NCBI RefSeq assembly: GCF_000720255.1
Contig: NZ_JOJE01000011.1
Location: 186,001 to 250,000 of the forward strand
Length of the DNA stretch: 64,000 nt
From: Streptomyces griseus subsp. griseus
Lineage (GTDB): Bacteria > Actinomycetota > Actinomycetes > Streptomycetales > Streptomycetaceae
Direction: 5' to 3'
This document shows positions 34,206 through 43,401 of this stretch, piece by piece (within the stretch, counting starts at the first letter, position 1; each line of letters opens with the position of its first letter). The notes below the pieces were generated by a model that searched no databases, was not told where the DNA came from, and saw only the letters and a list, made by a program, of their open reading frames with translations. The translations under genes and the position numbers were made by a program.

Positions 34206-35893
34206 GCTTCCCGGCGCACCTCCACCATCCGGAAGCGGTTGGCGACGAAGGCGCCGTCGGTGAGGGCCGCGTTGGCCGCCGGGTTGCCGCCCGAGCCGTG
34301 GAAGTCGGAGAACGCGGCCGTCTGGTTGACGTACACCCCGCCCGTGAGGTTGAGCGAGAGCTGGGCGGCCTCCTCCAGGCAGACCTCCTGGACGGCCTGC
34401 TCGACCTCCTCGTCCGTGGTGTACGCGCCGACGGTCATCGCGCCCTTGTCGCGGATGGTCCGCCTCAGCAACTCGATCGCGTCCGCCGCCGAGTCGACCG
34501 CGACCGCGAAGGAGACCGGCCCGAAGCACTCGCTCATGTAGGCGGCCTCGTCGTCCTGCTTGGCGCCGTCCAGCTTCACCATGACGGGCGTGCGCACGAC
34601 CGCGCCCGGGAAGTCCGCGTTGCTCACCTCGCGGGAGGCGAGGGCGACCTCGCCGAGGCTCGCCGCGGCCTCCAGGCGGGCCTTGACGTCCGGATTGACG
34701 ATGGCGCCGAGCAGGGCGTTCGCGCGGGCGTCGTCGCCGAGGAGCCCGTCGACCGAGCGGGCGAGGTCGGCGACCACCTCGTCGTAGCTCTTCGGGCCTT
34801 CGTCGGTGCGGATGCCGTCGCGCGGGATGAGCAGGTTCTGCGGGGTGGTGCACATCTGGCCGCTGTACAGCGACAGCGAGAAGGCCAGGTTGGCGAGCAT
34901 CCCCTTGTAGTTCGCCGTCGAGTCCACCACCACCGTGTTCACGCCGGCCTTCTCGGTGTAGACCTGCGCCTGGCGGGCGTTGGTCTCCAGCCAGTCGCCG
35001 AACGTCGTCGAACCGGTGTAGTCGATGATCCTGATCTCGGGCCGGACCGCGAGCGTCTTGGCGATGCCCTCGCCGGGCCGCTCGGCGGCCAGCGCCACCA
35101 GGTTCGGGTCGAAGCCGGCCTCGGCGAGCACCTGGCGGGCGACCTGCACGGTGAGGGCCAGCGGGAGCACCGCGCGCGGGTGGGGCTTGACCAGGACCGC
35201 GTTGCCGGTGGCCAGGGAGGCGAACAGGCCCGGGTAGCCGTTCCACGTCGGGAAGGTGTTGCAGCCGATGACCAGGGCGATGCCCCTGGGGACGGCGGTG
35301 AACCGCTTGGTGAGCGCGAGCGGGTCCCGCTTGCCCTGCGGTTTGTTCCAGTCGGCCGTTTCGGGGGTGCGCACCTGCTCCGCGTACGCGTACGCCACCG
35401 CCTCCAGGCCGCGGTCCTGGGCGTGCGGGCCGCCCGCCTGGAACGCCATCATGAAGGCCTGGCCGGAGGTGTGCATGACCGCGTGCGCGAACTCGTGCGT
35501 GCGGTCGCTGATCCGCTTGAGGATCTCCAGACAGACCACCGCGCGCGTCTCCGCGCCCGCGTCCCGCCAGGCCCGCTGTCCGGCCTTCATGGCGGGCAGC
35601 AGCGTGTCGATGTCCGCGTGCGGGTAGGTGACGCCCAGCTCGACCCCGTACGGCGAGACCTCGTCGCCGACCCAGTCGTCCGTGCCGGGCTGGCCGAGGT
35701 CGAGGCGGGTGCCGGTCAGGGCGTCGAAGGCGGCCTTGCCCGCCGCCGCGTCCAGGCTGCCGTTCTCGCCGTAGGCCTTGGGGTGTTCGGGGTGCGGGGA
35801 CCAGTACGCGCGTGTGCGGATCGCTTCCAGCGCCTGGTCGAGGGTGGGCCGGTGCTTGGCGATCAGATCGTGCGCGGTGAGTTCGGCGGCCAT
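34202..35893 (-). CDS. paaN: Phenylacetic acid degradation protein PaaN (aldehyde dehydrogenase family)
   Basis: The 563-residue protein is the actinobacterial PaaN, an aldehyde dehydrogenase that replaces the N-terminal half of PaaZ and oxidises the ring-opened semialdehyde in phenylacetate breakdown. Visible are VIGCNTFPTWNGYPGLFASLATGNAVLVKPHP, IDYTGSTTFGDWLE and the catalytic Cys in LSLYSGQMCTTPQNLLIP. A C-terminal VYVNQTAAFSDFHGSGGNPAAN block follows. It starts at ATG 35893 and is divergent from paaH, with one shared operator between them. Confidence 0.93.
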   Translation of the reverse strand: MAAELTAHDLIAKHRPTLDQALEAIRTRAYWSPHPEHPKAYGENGSLDAAAGKAAFDALTGTRLDLGQPGTDDWVGDEVSPYGVELGVTYPHADIDTLLPAMKAGQRAWRDAGAETRAVVCLEILKRISDRTHEFAHAVMHTSGQAFMMAFQAGGPHAQDRGLEAVAYAYAEQVRTPETADWNKPQGKRDPLALTKRFTAVPRGIALVIGCNTFPTWNGYPGLFASLATGNAVLVKPHPRAVLPLALTVQVARQVLAEAGFDPNLVALAAERPGEGIAKTLAVRPEIRIIDYTGSTTFGDWLETNARQAQVYTEKAGVNTVVVDSTANYKGMLANLAFSLSLYSGQMCTTPQNLLIPRDGIRTDEGPKSYDEVVADLARSVDGLLGDDARANALLGAIVNPDVKARLEAAASLGEVALASREVSNADFPGAVVRTPVMVKLDGAKQDDEAAYMSECFGPVSFAVAVDSAADAIELLRRTIRDKGAMTVGAYTTDEEVEQAVQEVCLEEAAQLSLNLTGGVYVNQTAAFSDFHGSGGNPAANAALTDGAFVANRFRMVEVRREA

Positions 35894-35982
35894 GCGGGAC
35901 CAACTCCTCGTCTCAAGAACTCTTCGTCGAGCTCATGACCTGGCGGAAACCTGGGCGGGAACGGGCGGACAGAGTTAGAGTA

Positions 35983-35996
35983 ACCGAACGATCGGT
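35983..35996. promoter_or_regulatory. Probable PaaR operator between paaN and paaH
   Basis: ACCGAACGATCGGT (arms ACCGA/TCGGT) lies in the 159 bp divergent region, 90 bp before paaN and 57 bp before paaH. It is the reverse complement of the site before paaA, and one base from the site before bkdA. A TTTTCCACA box on the minus strand is at 36021-36029. Confidence 0.75.
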
Positions 35997-36052
35997 CGGG
36001 ACAAGGGGGCCTGCCGCATCTGTGGAAAACCCCGTGCGGGAGGATCGCGCAC

Positions 36053-37567
36053 ATGACAGCACTCGACCCCAGCAGCCCCGTGGCCGTCGTCGGCACCGGC
36101 ACCATGGGCCAGGGCATCGCCCAGGTCGCGCTGGTCGCCGGCCACCCCGTACGGCTGTACGACGCCGCCCCCGGGCGGGCCAGGGACGCGGCCGCCGCGA
36201 TCGGCGCACGCCTCGACCGGCTCGTCGAGAAGGACCGGCTCACCGGCGCCGACCGGGACGCGGCGCGCGCGAGGCTCACGGCCGCCGACAGCCTCGCCGG
36301 ACTCGCCGACTGCGCGCTGGTCGTCGAGGCGGTCGCGGAACGACTGGACGTCAAGCAGGAGCTGTTCCGCGCGCTGGAGGACGTCGTCGGCGACGACTGT
36401 CTCCTCGCCACCAACACCTCGTCCCTGTCGGTCACCGCGATCGGCGGCGCCCTGCGCAACCCCGGCCGCCTCGTCGGCCTGCACTTCTTCAACCCGGCGC
36501 CGCTGCTGCCGCTGGTCGAGGTCGTCTCCGGCTTCGCCACCGACGTCACGTCGGCCACGCGCGCGTACGAGACGGCCCGCACCTGGGGCAAGGCACCGGT
36601 CGCCTGCGCGGACACCCCCGGCTTCATCGTCAACCGCATCGCGCGGCCCTTCTACGCCGAGGCCTTCGCGGTCTACGAGGCCCAGGGCGCCGACCCGGCC
36701 ACCATCGACGCGGTCCTGCGCGAGTCGGGCGGCTTCAAGATGGGCGCCTTCGAACTCACGGACCTGATCGGGCAGGACGTCAACGAGTCCGTCACCCACT
36801 CCGTGTGGCAGTCCTTCTTCCAGGACGTGCGCTTCACGCCGTCGCTCGCCCAGCGCAGGCTGGTCGAGTCGGGCCGTCTGGGCCGCAAGAGCGGACAGGG
36901 TTGGTACGACTACCGCGAGGGCGCCGAGCGCGCCGAACCGCACACCGCGGAGCGGGCACAGCCGCCCGCGTACGTCGTCGCCGAGGGGGACCTGGGCCCC
37001 GCCTCCGAGCTGCTCGCCCTGATCCGCGAGGCGGGCATCCAGGTCCGCGAGGAGGACGAGGACCACGGCACCCGCCTGGTGCTGCCCTCCGGCGGCCAGT
37101 TGGTGCTCGCCGACGGCCAGACGTCCGTGGAGTTCCGGGACGTCGTCTACTTCGACCTGGCCCTCGACTACCGCAGGGCCACCCGCGTCGCCCTGTCCGC
37201 CTCCCAGGACACCTCCTCGAAGACCCTCGCCGAGGCGACCGGACTCTTCCAGGCCCTCGGCAAGGACGTCAGCGTCATCGGCGACGTCCCCGGCATGATC
37301 GTCGCCCGTACGGTCGCGCGGGTCGTCGACCTGGCGCACGACGCCGTCGCCAAGGGCGTGGCCACCGAGGAGGACGTCGACACCGCGATGCGGCTGGGCG
37401 TGAACTACCCCCTGGGCCCCTTCGAATGGAGCCGCAGACTCGGCCGCAGCTGGGCGTGCGCCCTCCTCGACGACCTGCACCAGCGCGACCCCTCCGGCCG
37501 CTACGCGCCCTCCCTCGCGCTCTACCGCCACGCGTACGCCACCGAAAAGCGGGAGGGCACCTCATGA
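36053..37567 (+). CDS. paaH: 3-hydroxyacyl-CoA dehydrogenase (PaaH type)
   Basis: The 504-residue NAD-dependent enzyme oxidises 3-hydroxyadipyl-CoA to 3-oxoadipyl-CoA in phenylacetate breakdown. The Rossmann motif is VAVVGTGTMGQGIAQVALVAGHPVRLYD. Then come LVVEAVAERLDVKQELFRAL, ATNTSSLSVTAIG, GLHFFNPAPLLPLVEVV and DTPGFIVNRIARPFYAEAF. A second C-terminal 3HCDH domain (RTVARVVDLAHDAVAKGVATEEDVDTAMRLGVNYPLGPFEW) makes it longer than single-domain homologues, as is normal for PaaH. GGGAGG precedes ATG 36053. The TetR gene follows with a 4 bp overlap. Confidence 0.94.
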   Translation: MTALDPSSPVAVVGTGTMGQGIAQVALVAGHPVRLYDAAPGRARDAAAAIGARLDRLVEKDRLTGADRDAARARLTAADSLAGLADCALVVEAVAERLDVKQELFRALEDVVGDDCLLATNTSSLSVTAIGGALRNPGRLVGLHFFNPAPLLPLVEVVSGFATDVTSATRAYETARTWGKAPVACADTPGFIVNRIARPFYAEAFAVYEAQGADPATIDAVLRESGGFKMGAFELTDLIGQDVNESVTHSVWQSFFQDVRFTPSLAQRRLVESGRLGRKSGQGWYDYREGAERAEPHTAERAQPPAYVVAEGDLGPASELLALIREAGIQVREEDEDHGTRLVLPSGGQLVLADGQTSVEFRDVVYFDLALDYRRATRVALSASQDTSSKTLAEATGLFQALGKDVSVIGDVPGMIVARTVARVVDLAHDAVAKGVATEEDVDTAMRLGVNYPLGPFEWSRRLGRSWACALLDDLHQRDPSGRYAPSLALYRHAYATEKREGTS

Positions 37568-38154
37568 CCACGGCCAAGCGCGACACGTACACCCCGGAGA
37601 CGCTGCTGTCGGTGGCGGTGCGCGTCTTCAACGAGCGCGGCTACGACGGCACCTCCATGGAGCACCTCTCCAAGGCGGCAGGCATCTCCAAGTCGTCGAT
37701 CTACCACCATGTCGCCGGCAAGGAGGAGCTGCTGCGCCGCGCCGTGAGCCGGGCCCTGGACGGCCTCTTCGCGATCCTCGACGAGGAGCACGCGCGCGTG
37801 GGGAGGCCCGCCGACTGCCTGGAGTACGTCGTTCGACGCATGGTCGAGGTGCTGATCGCCGAGCTGCCGTACGTGACCCTGCTGCTGCGCGTGCGCGGCA
37901 ACACCGACACCGAGCGGTGGGCGCTGGAGCGGCGCCGCGACTTCGACCACCGGGTCGCCGAACTGCTGAAGGCGGCCGCGGCGGACGGGGACGTACGCGG
38001 TGACGTGGAGGTGCGGCTGGCCACCCGGCTGGTCTTCGGGATGATCAACTCGATCGTCGAGTGGTACCGCCCCGACGGCGGCGGAATACGCGAGGGCGAC
38101 GTGGCCGACGCTGTCGCGCAGCTCATTTTCGGGGGGCTGCGCTCGGGGGCGTGA
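37564..38154 (+). CDS. paaR: TetR family regulator, probable PaaR
   Basis: The 196-residue repressor has an N-terminal helix-turn-helix (about 12-58: SVAVRVFNERGYDGTSMEHLSKAAGISKSSIYHHVAGKEELL split over helices) and a ligand domain with PYVTLLLRVRGNTDTERWALERRRDFD and FGMINSIVEWYRPDG. Its ATG overlaps the paaH stop (ATGA). TetR-type PaaR proteins are released from DNA by phenylacetyl-CoA. The same palindrome occurs at paaA, paaN/paaH and lrp/bkdA, and this is the only TetR gene in that stretch. The pairing with the sites is inference. Confidence 0.88.
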   Translation: MTTAKRDTYTPETLLSVAVRVFNERGYDGTSMEHLSKAAGISKSSIYHHVAGKEELLRRAVSRALDGLFAILDEEHARVGRPADCLEYVVRRMVEVLIAELPYVTLLLRVRGNTDTERWALERRRDFDHRVAELLKAAAADGDVRGDVEVRLATRLVFGMINSIVEWYRPDGGGIREGDVADAVAQLIFGGLRSGA

Positions 38155-38170
38155 GTGAGTGGTCCTGGAG

Positions 38171-38692
38171 TCAGCCGTGGGGCTCCAGGTCCTCCTCCTC
38201 GAACACCAGTAGGGTGCGCGTGCTGAGGACCTCGGGGATCGCCTGGAGGCGGGTGAGCACCAGTTCGCGCAGCGCCCTGTTGTCGGGCGTGTGCACCAGC
38301 AGCAGGACGTCGAAGTCGCCTCCCACCAGCGCGATGTGGGAGGCGCCGGGCAGCCGGACGATCTGCTCGCGCACCGTGCGCCAGGAGTTCTGGACGATCT
38401 TGAGCGTGATGTACGCCGAGGTGCCCTGACCGGCGCGCTCATGGTCGACGCGGGCGCCGAAGCCGCGGATCACGCCGTCCTCGACGAGCCGGTTGATGCG
38501 CGCGTAGGCGTTGGCGCGCGAGACGTGGACCCGCTCGGCCACCGACCGTATCGACGCCCGGCCGTCCGCCTGGAGCATCCGCAGGATGTCCTGGTCGATG
38601 GCGTCCAGGGGACGCGGAGGCGGCAGCGGTATGCCGAGGTCCGCGACGGGGACGTCGGCGTCCGCTCCCTCGGCCATTTGTTCAGATGCCAT
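38171..38692 (-). CDS. Lrp/AsnC family regulator divergent from bkdABC
   Basis: The 173-residue protein has an N-terminal extension, a winged helix-turn-helix (about 30-75: LDAIDQDILRMLQADGRASIRSVAERVHVSRANAYARI in two helices) and a RAM effector domain (TSAYITLKIVQNSWRTV, IALVGGDFDVLLLVHTPDNRALRELV). Lrp proteins sense amino acids, and in other bacteria BkdR of this family activates bkd genes. ATG 38692 has GGGGGGAC upstream and was preferred over 38713. Divergent orientation to the BCKDH operon (start 38868) makes it the likely local regulator. Confidence 0.88.
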   Translation of the reverse strand: MASEQMAEGADADVPVADLGIPLPPPRPLDAIDQDILRMLQADGRASIRSVAERVHVSRANAYARINRLVEDGVIRGFGARVDHERAGQGTSAYITLKIVQNSWRTVREQIVRLPGASHIALVGGDFDVLLLVHTPDNRALRELVLTRLQAIPEVLSTRTLLVFEEEDLEPHG

Positions 38693-38793
38693 GTCCCCCC
38701 GCCTTCCTGGCATGGACGTACTGCGTCCATCTCAGGCTGTGCAGAACCGTTTGTCCACAGCCTGGAGGTGCCTGTAGCCAAAATGTGCCGACG

Positions 38794-38807
38794 ACCGAAC
38801 AATCGGT
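38794..38807. promoter_or_regulatory. PaaR-type operator between lrp and bkdA
   Basis: ACCGAACAATCGGT has the same arms as the paa sites and one central change. It lies 60 bp before the bkdA ATG. A TTGTCCACA box is at 38751-38759. The site would bring the BCKDH operon under the TetR encoded at 37564. Confidence 0.7.
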
Positions 38808-38867
38808 AGGTGAGGCGGGCCACACCGGCTGTGCCTCCCGAAGCCGCTCCCACGAGGAGGTGCCGTC

Positions 38868-40001
38868 ATGACGGTCATGGAGCAGCGGGGCGCATACCGG
38901 CCCACGCCGCCGCCCGCCTGGCAGCCCCGTACCGACCCCGCGCCACTGCTGCCCGACGCGGAGCCGTACCGCGTCCTCGGCACCCACGCGGCCGCGAAGG
39001 CCGACCCGGACCTGCTGCGCCGGCTGTACGCGCACCTCGTGCGCGGCCGCCGCTACAACGCCCAGGCCACCGCCCTCACCAAGCAGGGCCGCCTCGCCGT
39101 CTACCCGTCCAGCACCGGCCAGGAGGCCTGCGAGATCGCCGCCGCCCTCGCCCTCGAGGAGCGGGACTGGCTCTTCCCCAGCTACCGCGACACCCTCGCC
39201 GCCGTCGCACGCGGCGTGGACCCCGTCGAGGCCCTCACCCTCCTGCGCGGCGACTGGCACACCGGCTACGACCCCCACACGCACCGTGTCGCCCCCCTGT
39301 GCACCCCCCTCGCCACCCAGCTCCCGCACGCCGTCGGTCTCGCGCACGCCGCCCGCCTCAAGGGCGACGACGTGGTCGCGCTCGCCATGGTCGGCGACGG
39401 CGGCACCAGCGAGGGCGACTTCCACGAGGCACTGAACTTCGCCGCCGTCTGGCAGGCCCCGGTCGTCTTCCTCGTCCAGAACAACGGCTTCGCCATCTCC
39501 GTCCCGCTCGCCAAGCAGACCGCCGCCCCCTCCCTGGCCCACAAGGCCGTCGGCTACGGCATGCCGGGCCGCCTCGTCGACGGCAACGACGCGGCCGCCG
39601 TCCTGGAGGTGCTGGGCGACGCCGTACGGCACGCCCGCACGGGAGGCGGTCCCACGCTCGTCGAGGCGGTGACGTACCGCATCGACGCCCACACCAACGC
39701 CGACGACGCCACCCGCTACCGCGGCGACACCGAGGTCGACACCTGGCGCTCGCACGACCCGATCCTGCTGCTGGAACACGAGCTGACCGAGCGCGGCCTG
39801 CTCGACGAGGACGCCAAGCAGGCCGCGCGGGACGCCGCCGAGGCGATGGCCGCGGATCTGCGTGAGCGCATGAACCAGGACCCGGTGCTCAACCCCATGG
39901 ACCTGTTCGCCCACGTGTACGCCGAGCCCACCCCGCAGCTGCGCGCCCAGCAGGACCAGCTGCGCGCCGAGCTCGAGGCGGAACAGGAGGGGACGCACTG
40001 A
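38868..40001 (+). CDS. bkdA: Branched-chain alpha-keto acid dehydrogenase E1 alpha (operon 1)
   Basis: The 377-residue thiamine-diphosphate subunit decarboxylates the keto acids of Val, Leu and Ile. The TPP/Mg motif is MVGDGGTSEGDFHEALNFAA...VVFLVQNN. Others are RYNAQATALTKQGRLAVYPSSTGQEA and RIDAHTNADDATRYR with the usual regulatory loop. GAGGAGGTG precedes the ATG. The TGA overlaps the E1 beta ATG (TGATG). The operon feeds branched starter units for fatty acids and polyketides in Streptomyces. Confidence 0.93.
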   Translation: MTVMEQRGAYRPTPPPAWQPRTDPAPLLPDAEPYRVLGTHAAAKADPDLLRRLYAHLVRGRRYNAQATALTKQGRLAVYPSSTGQEACEIAAALALEERDWLFPSYRDTLAAVARGVDPVEALTLLRGDWHTGYDPHTHRVAPLCTPLATQLPHAVGLAHAARLKGDDVVALAMVGDGGTSEGDFHEALNFAAVWQAPVVFLVQNNGFAISVPLAKQTAAPSLAHKAVGYGMPGRLVDGNDAAAVLEVLGDAVRHARTGGGPTLVEAVTYRIDAHTNADDATRYRGDTEVDTWRSHDPILLLEHELTERGLLDEDAKQAARDAAEAMAADLRERMNQDPVLNPMDLFAHVYAEPTPQLRAQQDQLRAELEAEQEGTH

Positions 40002-41005
40002 TGACCACCGTCGCCGTCAAGCCCGCCACCATGGCGCAGGCCCTCACGCGCGCGATGCGCGACGCCATGGCGGCCGACCCGACCGTCCATGTGATGGGCG
40101 AGGACGTCGGCACCCTCGGCGGCGTCTTCCGGGTCACCGACGGACTCGCCAAGGAGTTCGGCGAGGACCGCTGCACGGACACGCCGCTGGCCGAGGCGGG
40201 CATCCTCGGCACGGCCGTCGGCATGGCGATGTACGGCCTCAGGCCGGTCGTCGAGATGCAGTTCGACGCGTTCGCCTACCCCGCGTTCGAGCAGCTCATC
40301 AGCCACGTCGCCCGCATGCGCAACCGCACGCGCGGCACCATGCCGCTGCCGATCACCGTCCGCGTCCCCTACGGCGGCGGCATCGGCGGCGTCGAACACC
40401 ACAGCGACTCCTCCGAGGCGTACTACATGGCGACTCCGGGGCTCCATGTCGTCACGCCCGCCACCGTCGCCGACGCCTACGGCCTCCTGCGCGCCGCCAT
40501 CGCCTCCGACGACCCCGTGGTCTTCCTGGAGCCCAAGCGCCTCTACTGGTCGAAGGACTCCTGGAACCCGGACGCCCCGCAGACCGTCGAACCGATCGGC
40601 CGCGCGGTCGTGCGCCGCTCCGGTCACAGCGCCACGCTGATCACCTACGGCCCCTCACTGCCCGTCTGCCTGGAGGCCGCCGAGGCGGCACAGGCCGAGG
40701 GCTGGGACCTCGAAGTCGTCGACCTGCGCTCCCTGGTGCCCTTCGACGACGACACGGTCTGCGCGTCGGTACGACGCACCGGACGCGCCGTCGTCGTGCA
40801 CGAGTCGGGTGGGTACGGCGGGCCGGGCGGGGAGATCGCCGCCCGGGTCACCGAGCGCTGCTTCCACCACCTGGAGGCACCGGTGCTGCGCGTGGCCGGG
40901 TTCGACCTCCCGTATCCGCCGCCGATGCTGGAGCGGCACCACCTTCCCGGCGTCGACCGGATCCTGGACGCCGTGGCGCGTCTGCAGTGGGAGGCGGAGA
41001 GCTGA
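40001..41005 (+). CDS. bkdB: Branched-chain alpha-keto acid dehydrogenase E1 beta (operon 1)
   Basis: The 334-residue subunit completes the E1 heterotetramer. It reads MAQALTRAMRDAMAADPTVHVMGEDVGTLGGVFRVTDGLAKEFGEDRCTDTPLAE and PYGGGIGGVEHHSDSSEAYYMATPGLHVVTPATVADAYGLLRAAI, and ends with the transketolase C-terminal domain (YGPSLPVCLEAAEAAQ, VVVHESGGYGGPGGEIAARVTE). ATG and TGA both overlap the neighbouring genes by one base. Confidence 0.95.
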   Translation: MTTVAVKPATMAQALTRAMRDAMAADPTVHVMGEDVGTLGGVFRVTDGLAKEFGEDRCTDTPLAEAGILGTAVGMAMYGLRPVVEMQFDAFAYPAFEQLISHVARMRNRTRGTMPLPITVRVPYGGGIGGVEHHSDSSEAYYMATPGLHVVTPATVADAYGLLRAAIASDDPVVFLEPKRLYWSKDSWNPDAPQTVEPIGRAVVRRSGHSATLITYGPSLPVCLEAAEAAQAEGWDLEVVDLRSLVPFDDDTVCASVRRTGRAVVVHESGGYGGPGGEIAARVTERCFHHLEAPVLRVAGFDLPYPPPMLERHHLPGVDRILDAVARLQWEAES

Positions 41006-42384
41006 TGGCACAAGTGCTGGAGTTCAAGCTCCCCGACCTCGGTGAGGGGCTCACCGAGGCGGAGATCGTCCGCTGGCTGGTCCAGGTCGGCGACGTCGTC
41101 GCCGTCGACCAGCCGGTCGTCGAGGTCGAGACGGCCAAGGCGATGGTCGAGGTGCCCTGCCCCTACGGCGGCGTGGTCACCGCCCGCTTCGGCGAGGAGG
41201 GCACCGAACTGCCCGTCGGGGCGCCTCTGCTGACGGTGGCGGTGGGCCCGTCGGCCCCCGGCGGGGACGCGGGGGAGTCGAGCAAGGGCTCGGGGAACGT
41301 CCTGGTCGGGTACGGCACGTCGGAGGCCCCGGCCCGCAGGCGCCGCGTCCGGCAGACGGCTGCCCCGGCTCCGGCGGCCACCGTGACTCCGGCCCCGGCC
41401 ACGGGGACTCCGGCCGCCCCCGACCCCGGTGCCCTCGACACACCGTCCACCGGTGACCGGCCCCGCGCCGACGGTCCCGTGCCGGTGATCTCCCCGCTCG
41501 TGCGGCGACTCGCCCGGGAGAACGGGCTCGATCTGCGGGCGCTCACCGGCTCCGGGCCCGACGGGCTGATCCTGCGCGCGGACGTGGAGCAGGCGCTGCG
41601 GGCCACGGTCGCGGCGCCGACCCAGATGACAGCGCCCCAGCCGTCGACCGCCCCCGCCGCTCCCGCCGCTCCCGCCGCCTCCACGGGGCCCGCGGCCGGC
41701 ACCCGCGTCCCGCTCAAGGGCGTCCGCGGCGCCGTCGCCGACAAGCTGTCCCGCAGCCGTCGCGAGATCCCCGACGCCACCTGCTGGGTGGACGCCGACG
41801 CCACGGAGCTCATGCGGGCCCGGACGGCCATGAACGCGGCGGGCGGATCCAAGATCTCCCTGCTCGCGCTCCTCGCCCGGATCTGCACGGCGGCCCTCGC
41901 CCGGTTCCCCGAGCTCAATTCGACCGTCGACATGGAGGCCAGGGAGGTCGTCCGGCTCGACCGGGTCCACCTCGGCTTCGCCGCGCAGACCGAACGGGGG
42001 CTGGTCGTCCCCGTCGTACGGGACGCGCACGCGCGAGACGCCGAGTCACTCACCGCGGAGTTCGCGCGGCTGACGGAGGCCGCCCGCGCGGGCACCCTCA
42101 CACCGGCGGAACTGACCGGCGGGACCTTCACGTTGAACAACTACGGAGTGTTCGGCGTCGACGGCTCCACGCCGATCATCAACCACCCCGAGGCGGCCAT
42201 GCTCGGCGTCGGCCGCATCGTCCCCAAGCCGTGGGTGCACGAGGGAGAGCTGGCGGTGCGCCAGGTCGTGCAGCTCTCGTTCACCTTCGACCACCGGGTG
42301 TGCGACGGCGGCACGGCGGGTGGCTTCCTGCGGTACGTGGCGGACTGCGTGGAGCAACCGGCGGTGCTGCTGCGCACCCTGTGA
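41005..42384 (+). CDS. bkdC: Dihydrolipoamide acyltransferase E2 (operon 1)
   Basis: The 459-residue core subunit has one lipoyl domain (about 5-80, lipoyl Lys in VETAKAMVEVPC), an Ala/Pro-rich linker and a peripheral-subunit-binding domain (about 157-193, PLVRRLARENGLDLRALTGSGPDG). The catalytic domain has LNSTVDM, TFTLNNYGVFGVDGSTPIINHPEAAMLGVGRI and the active-site FDHRVCDGG near the end. It begins at the ATG overlapping the E1 beta stop. No E3 (lipoamide dehydrogenase) gene is in the operon. Confidence 0.94.
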   Translation: MAQVLEFKLPDLGEGLTEAEIVRWLVQVGDVVAVDQPVVEVETAKAMVEVPCPYGGVVTARFGEEGTELPVGAPLLTVAVGPSAPGGDAGESSKGSGNVLVGYGTSEAPARRRRVRQTAAPAPAATVTPAPATGTPAAPDPGALDTPSTGDRPRADGPVPVISPLVRRLARENGLDLRALTGSGPDGLILRADVEQALRATVAAPTQMTAPQPSTAPAAPAAPAASTGPAAGTRVPLKGVRGAVADKLSRSRREIPDATCWVDADATELMRARTAMNAAGGSKISLLALLARICTAALARFPELNSTVDMEAREVVRLDRVHLGFAAQTERGLVVPVVRDAHARDAESLTAEFARLTEAARAGTLTPAELTGGTFTLNNYGVFGVDGSTPIINHPEAAMLGVGRIVPKPWVHEGELAVRQVVQLSFTFDHRVCDGGTAGGFLRYVADCVEQPAVLLRTL

Positions 42385-42471
42385 CTCCTGAGGCGGACGC
42401 GGCCGCCCCAGTCAGCGTCCCGGAGGTGGACACACGTTCCTTGTGATCACGGTGGCACGCATACTCGTGGG

Positions 42472-43401
42472 GTGACCTCGTACGAGCCTCCCGGAGCCGC
42501 CCGGACCGACGTCCGCAACGGCCATGACGCCGTCGTGCTCGCCGGTGGCGGAGCCCGGCGGCTCGGCGGGGCCGACAAGCCCGGGGTCCGGGTGGGCGGC
42601 CGCGCGCTGATCGACCGGGTGCTCGCCGCCTGCGCCGACGCGCGCACGACCGTCGTGGTCGCCGATCCGCGCCCCACCGCCCGGCCCGTCCGCTGGGCGC
42701 GCGAGGATCCGCCGGGCGCGGGACCGGTCGCCGCGCTCGACGCCGGCCTGCGGCACACCACCGCGGAGCACGTCGTCGTCCTCTCCGCCGACCTGCCCTT
42801 CCTCCGGGACGGCACGGTCCGGCGCCTGCTGACCACGTTGCGGTCCGGTGACGCCGACGGTGTGCTGGTCGCCGACGCGGACGGCCGCGACCAGCCGCTC
42901 GTGGCCGCGTACCGGGCGCTCGCGCTGCGCCGCAGGCTCGCCGCTCTCACCGCCGAGGACGGTGGCCTCACCGGGCTGTCGCTGCGCCGGCTGACCGCAG
43001 GGCTCGATCTCACCCGCGTCCCCGACCCCGTCGCCTCCTTCGACTGCGACACCTGGGACGACATCGCCACCGCCAGGGCACTGATCAGGGAGCATGGGCA
43101 CGTGTTGGATGAATGGATTTCCGCAGTCAAGGACGAGCTGGGCATCGACCTCGACGTCGACACCGGCGTGCTGCTCGACCTGGCCCGCGACGCCGCGCAC
43201 GGTGTGGCCCGCCCGGCGGCCCCGCTGACCACTTTCCTCGTGGGCTACGCGGCCGCGCAGGCCCGGGGCGGCCCGGAGGCGGTCGCAGAAGCCGCTCGCA
43301 AGGCCGCGGCACTGGCGGCGCGCTGGGCCGACGAGGCCACCGAGACCAAGCCGGACACGGCCCCCGACGCCACCCCCGACGCCCGACCGGACGCCGGATG
43401 A
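42472..43401 (+). CDS. MobA-like nucleotidyltransferase fused to DUF6457 domain
   Basis: The 309-residue protein has an N-terminal NTP transferase domain (about 18-205) with AVVLAGGGARRLGGADKPGVRVGGRALIDRVL and VVVLSADLPFL, as in molybdenum cofactor guanylyltransferase MobA. A C-terminal helical domain (about 212-290) reads LDEWISAVKDELGIDLDVDTGVLLDLARDAAHGVARPAAPLTTFLVGYAAA, the DUF6457 type. Its TGA overlaps the moeA ATG, supporting a molybdopterin role. A CATACT -10-like box lies six bases before the GTG, so the mRNA may be leaderless. Confidence 0.88.
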   Translation: MTSYEPPGAARTDVRNGHDAVVLAGGGARRLGGADKPGVRVGGRALIDRVLAACADARTTVVVADPRPTARPVRWAREDPPGAGPVAALDAGLRHTTAEHVVVLSADLPFLRDGTVRRLLTTLRSGDADGVLVADADGRDQPLVAAYRALALRRRLAALTAEDGGLTGLSLRRLTAGLDLTRVPDPVASFDCDTWDDIATARALIREHGHVLDEWISAVKDELGIDLDVDTGVLLDLARDAAHGVARPAAPLTTFLVGYAAAQARGGPEAVAEAARKAAALAARWADEATETKPDTAPDATPDARPDAG

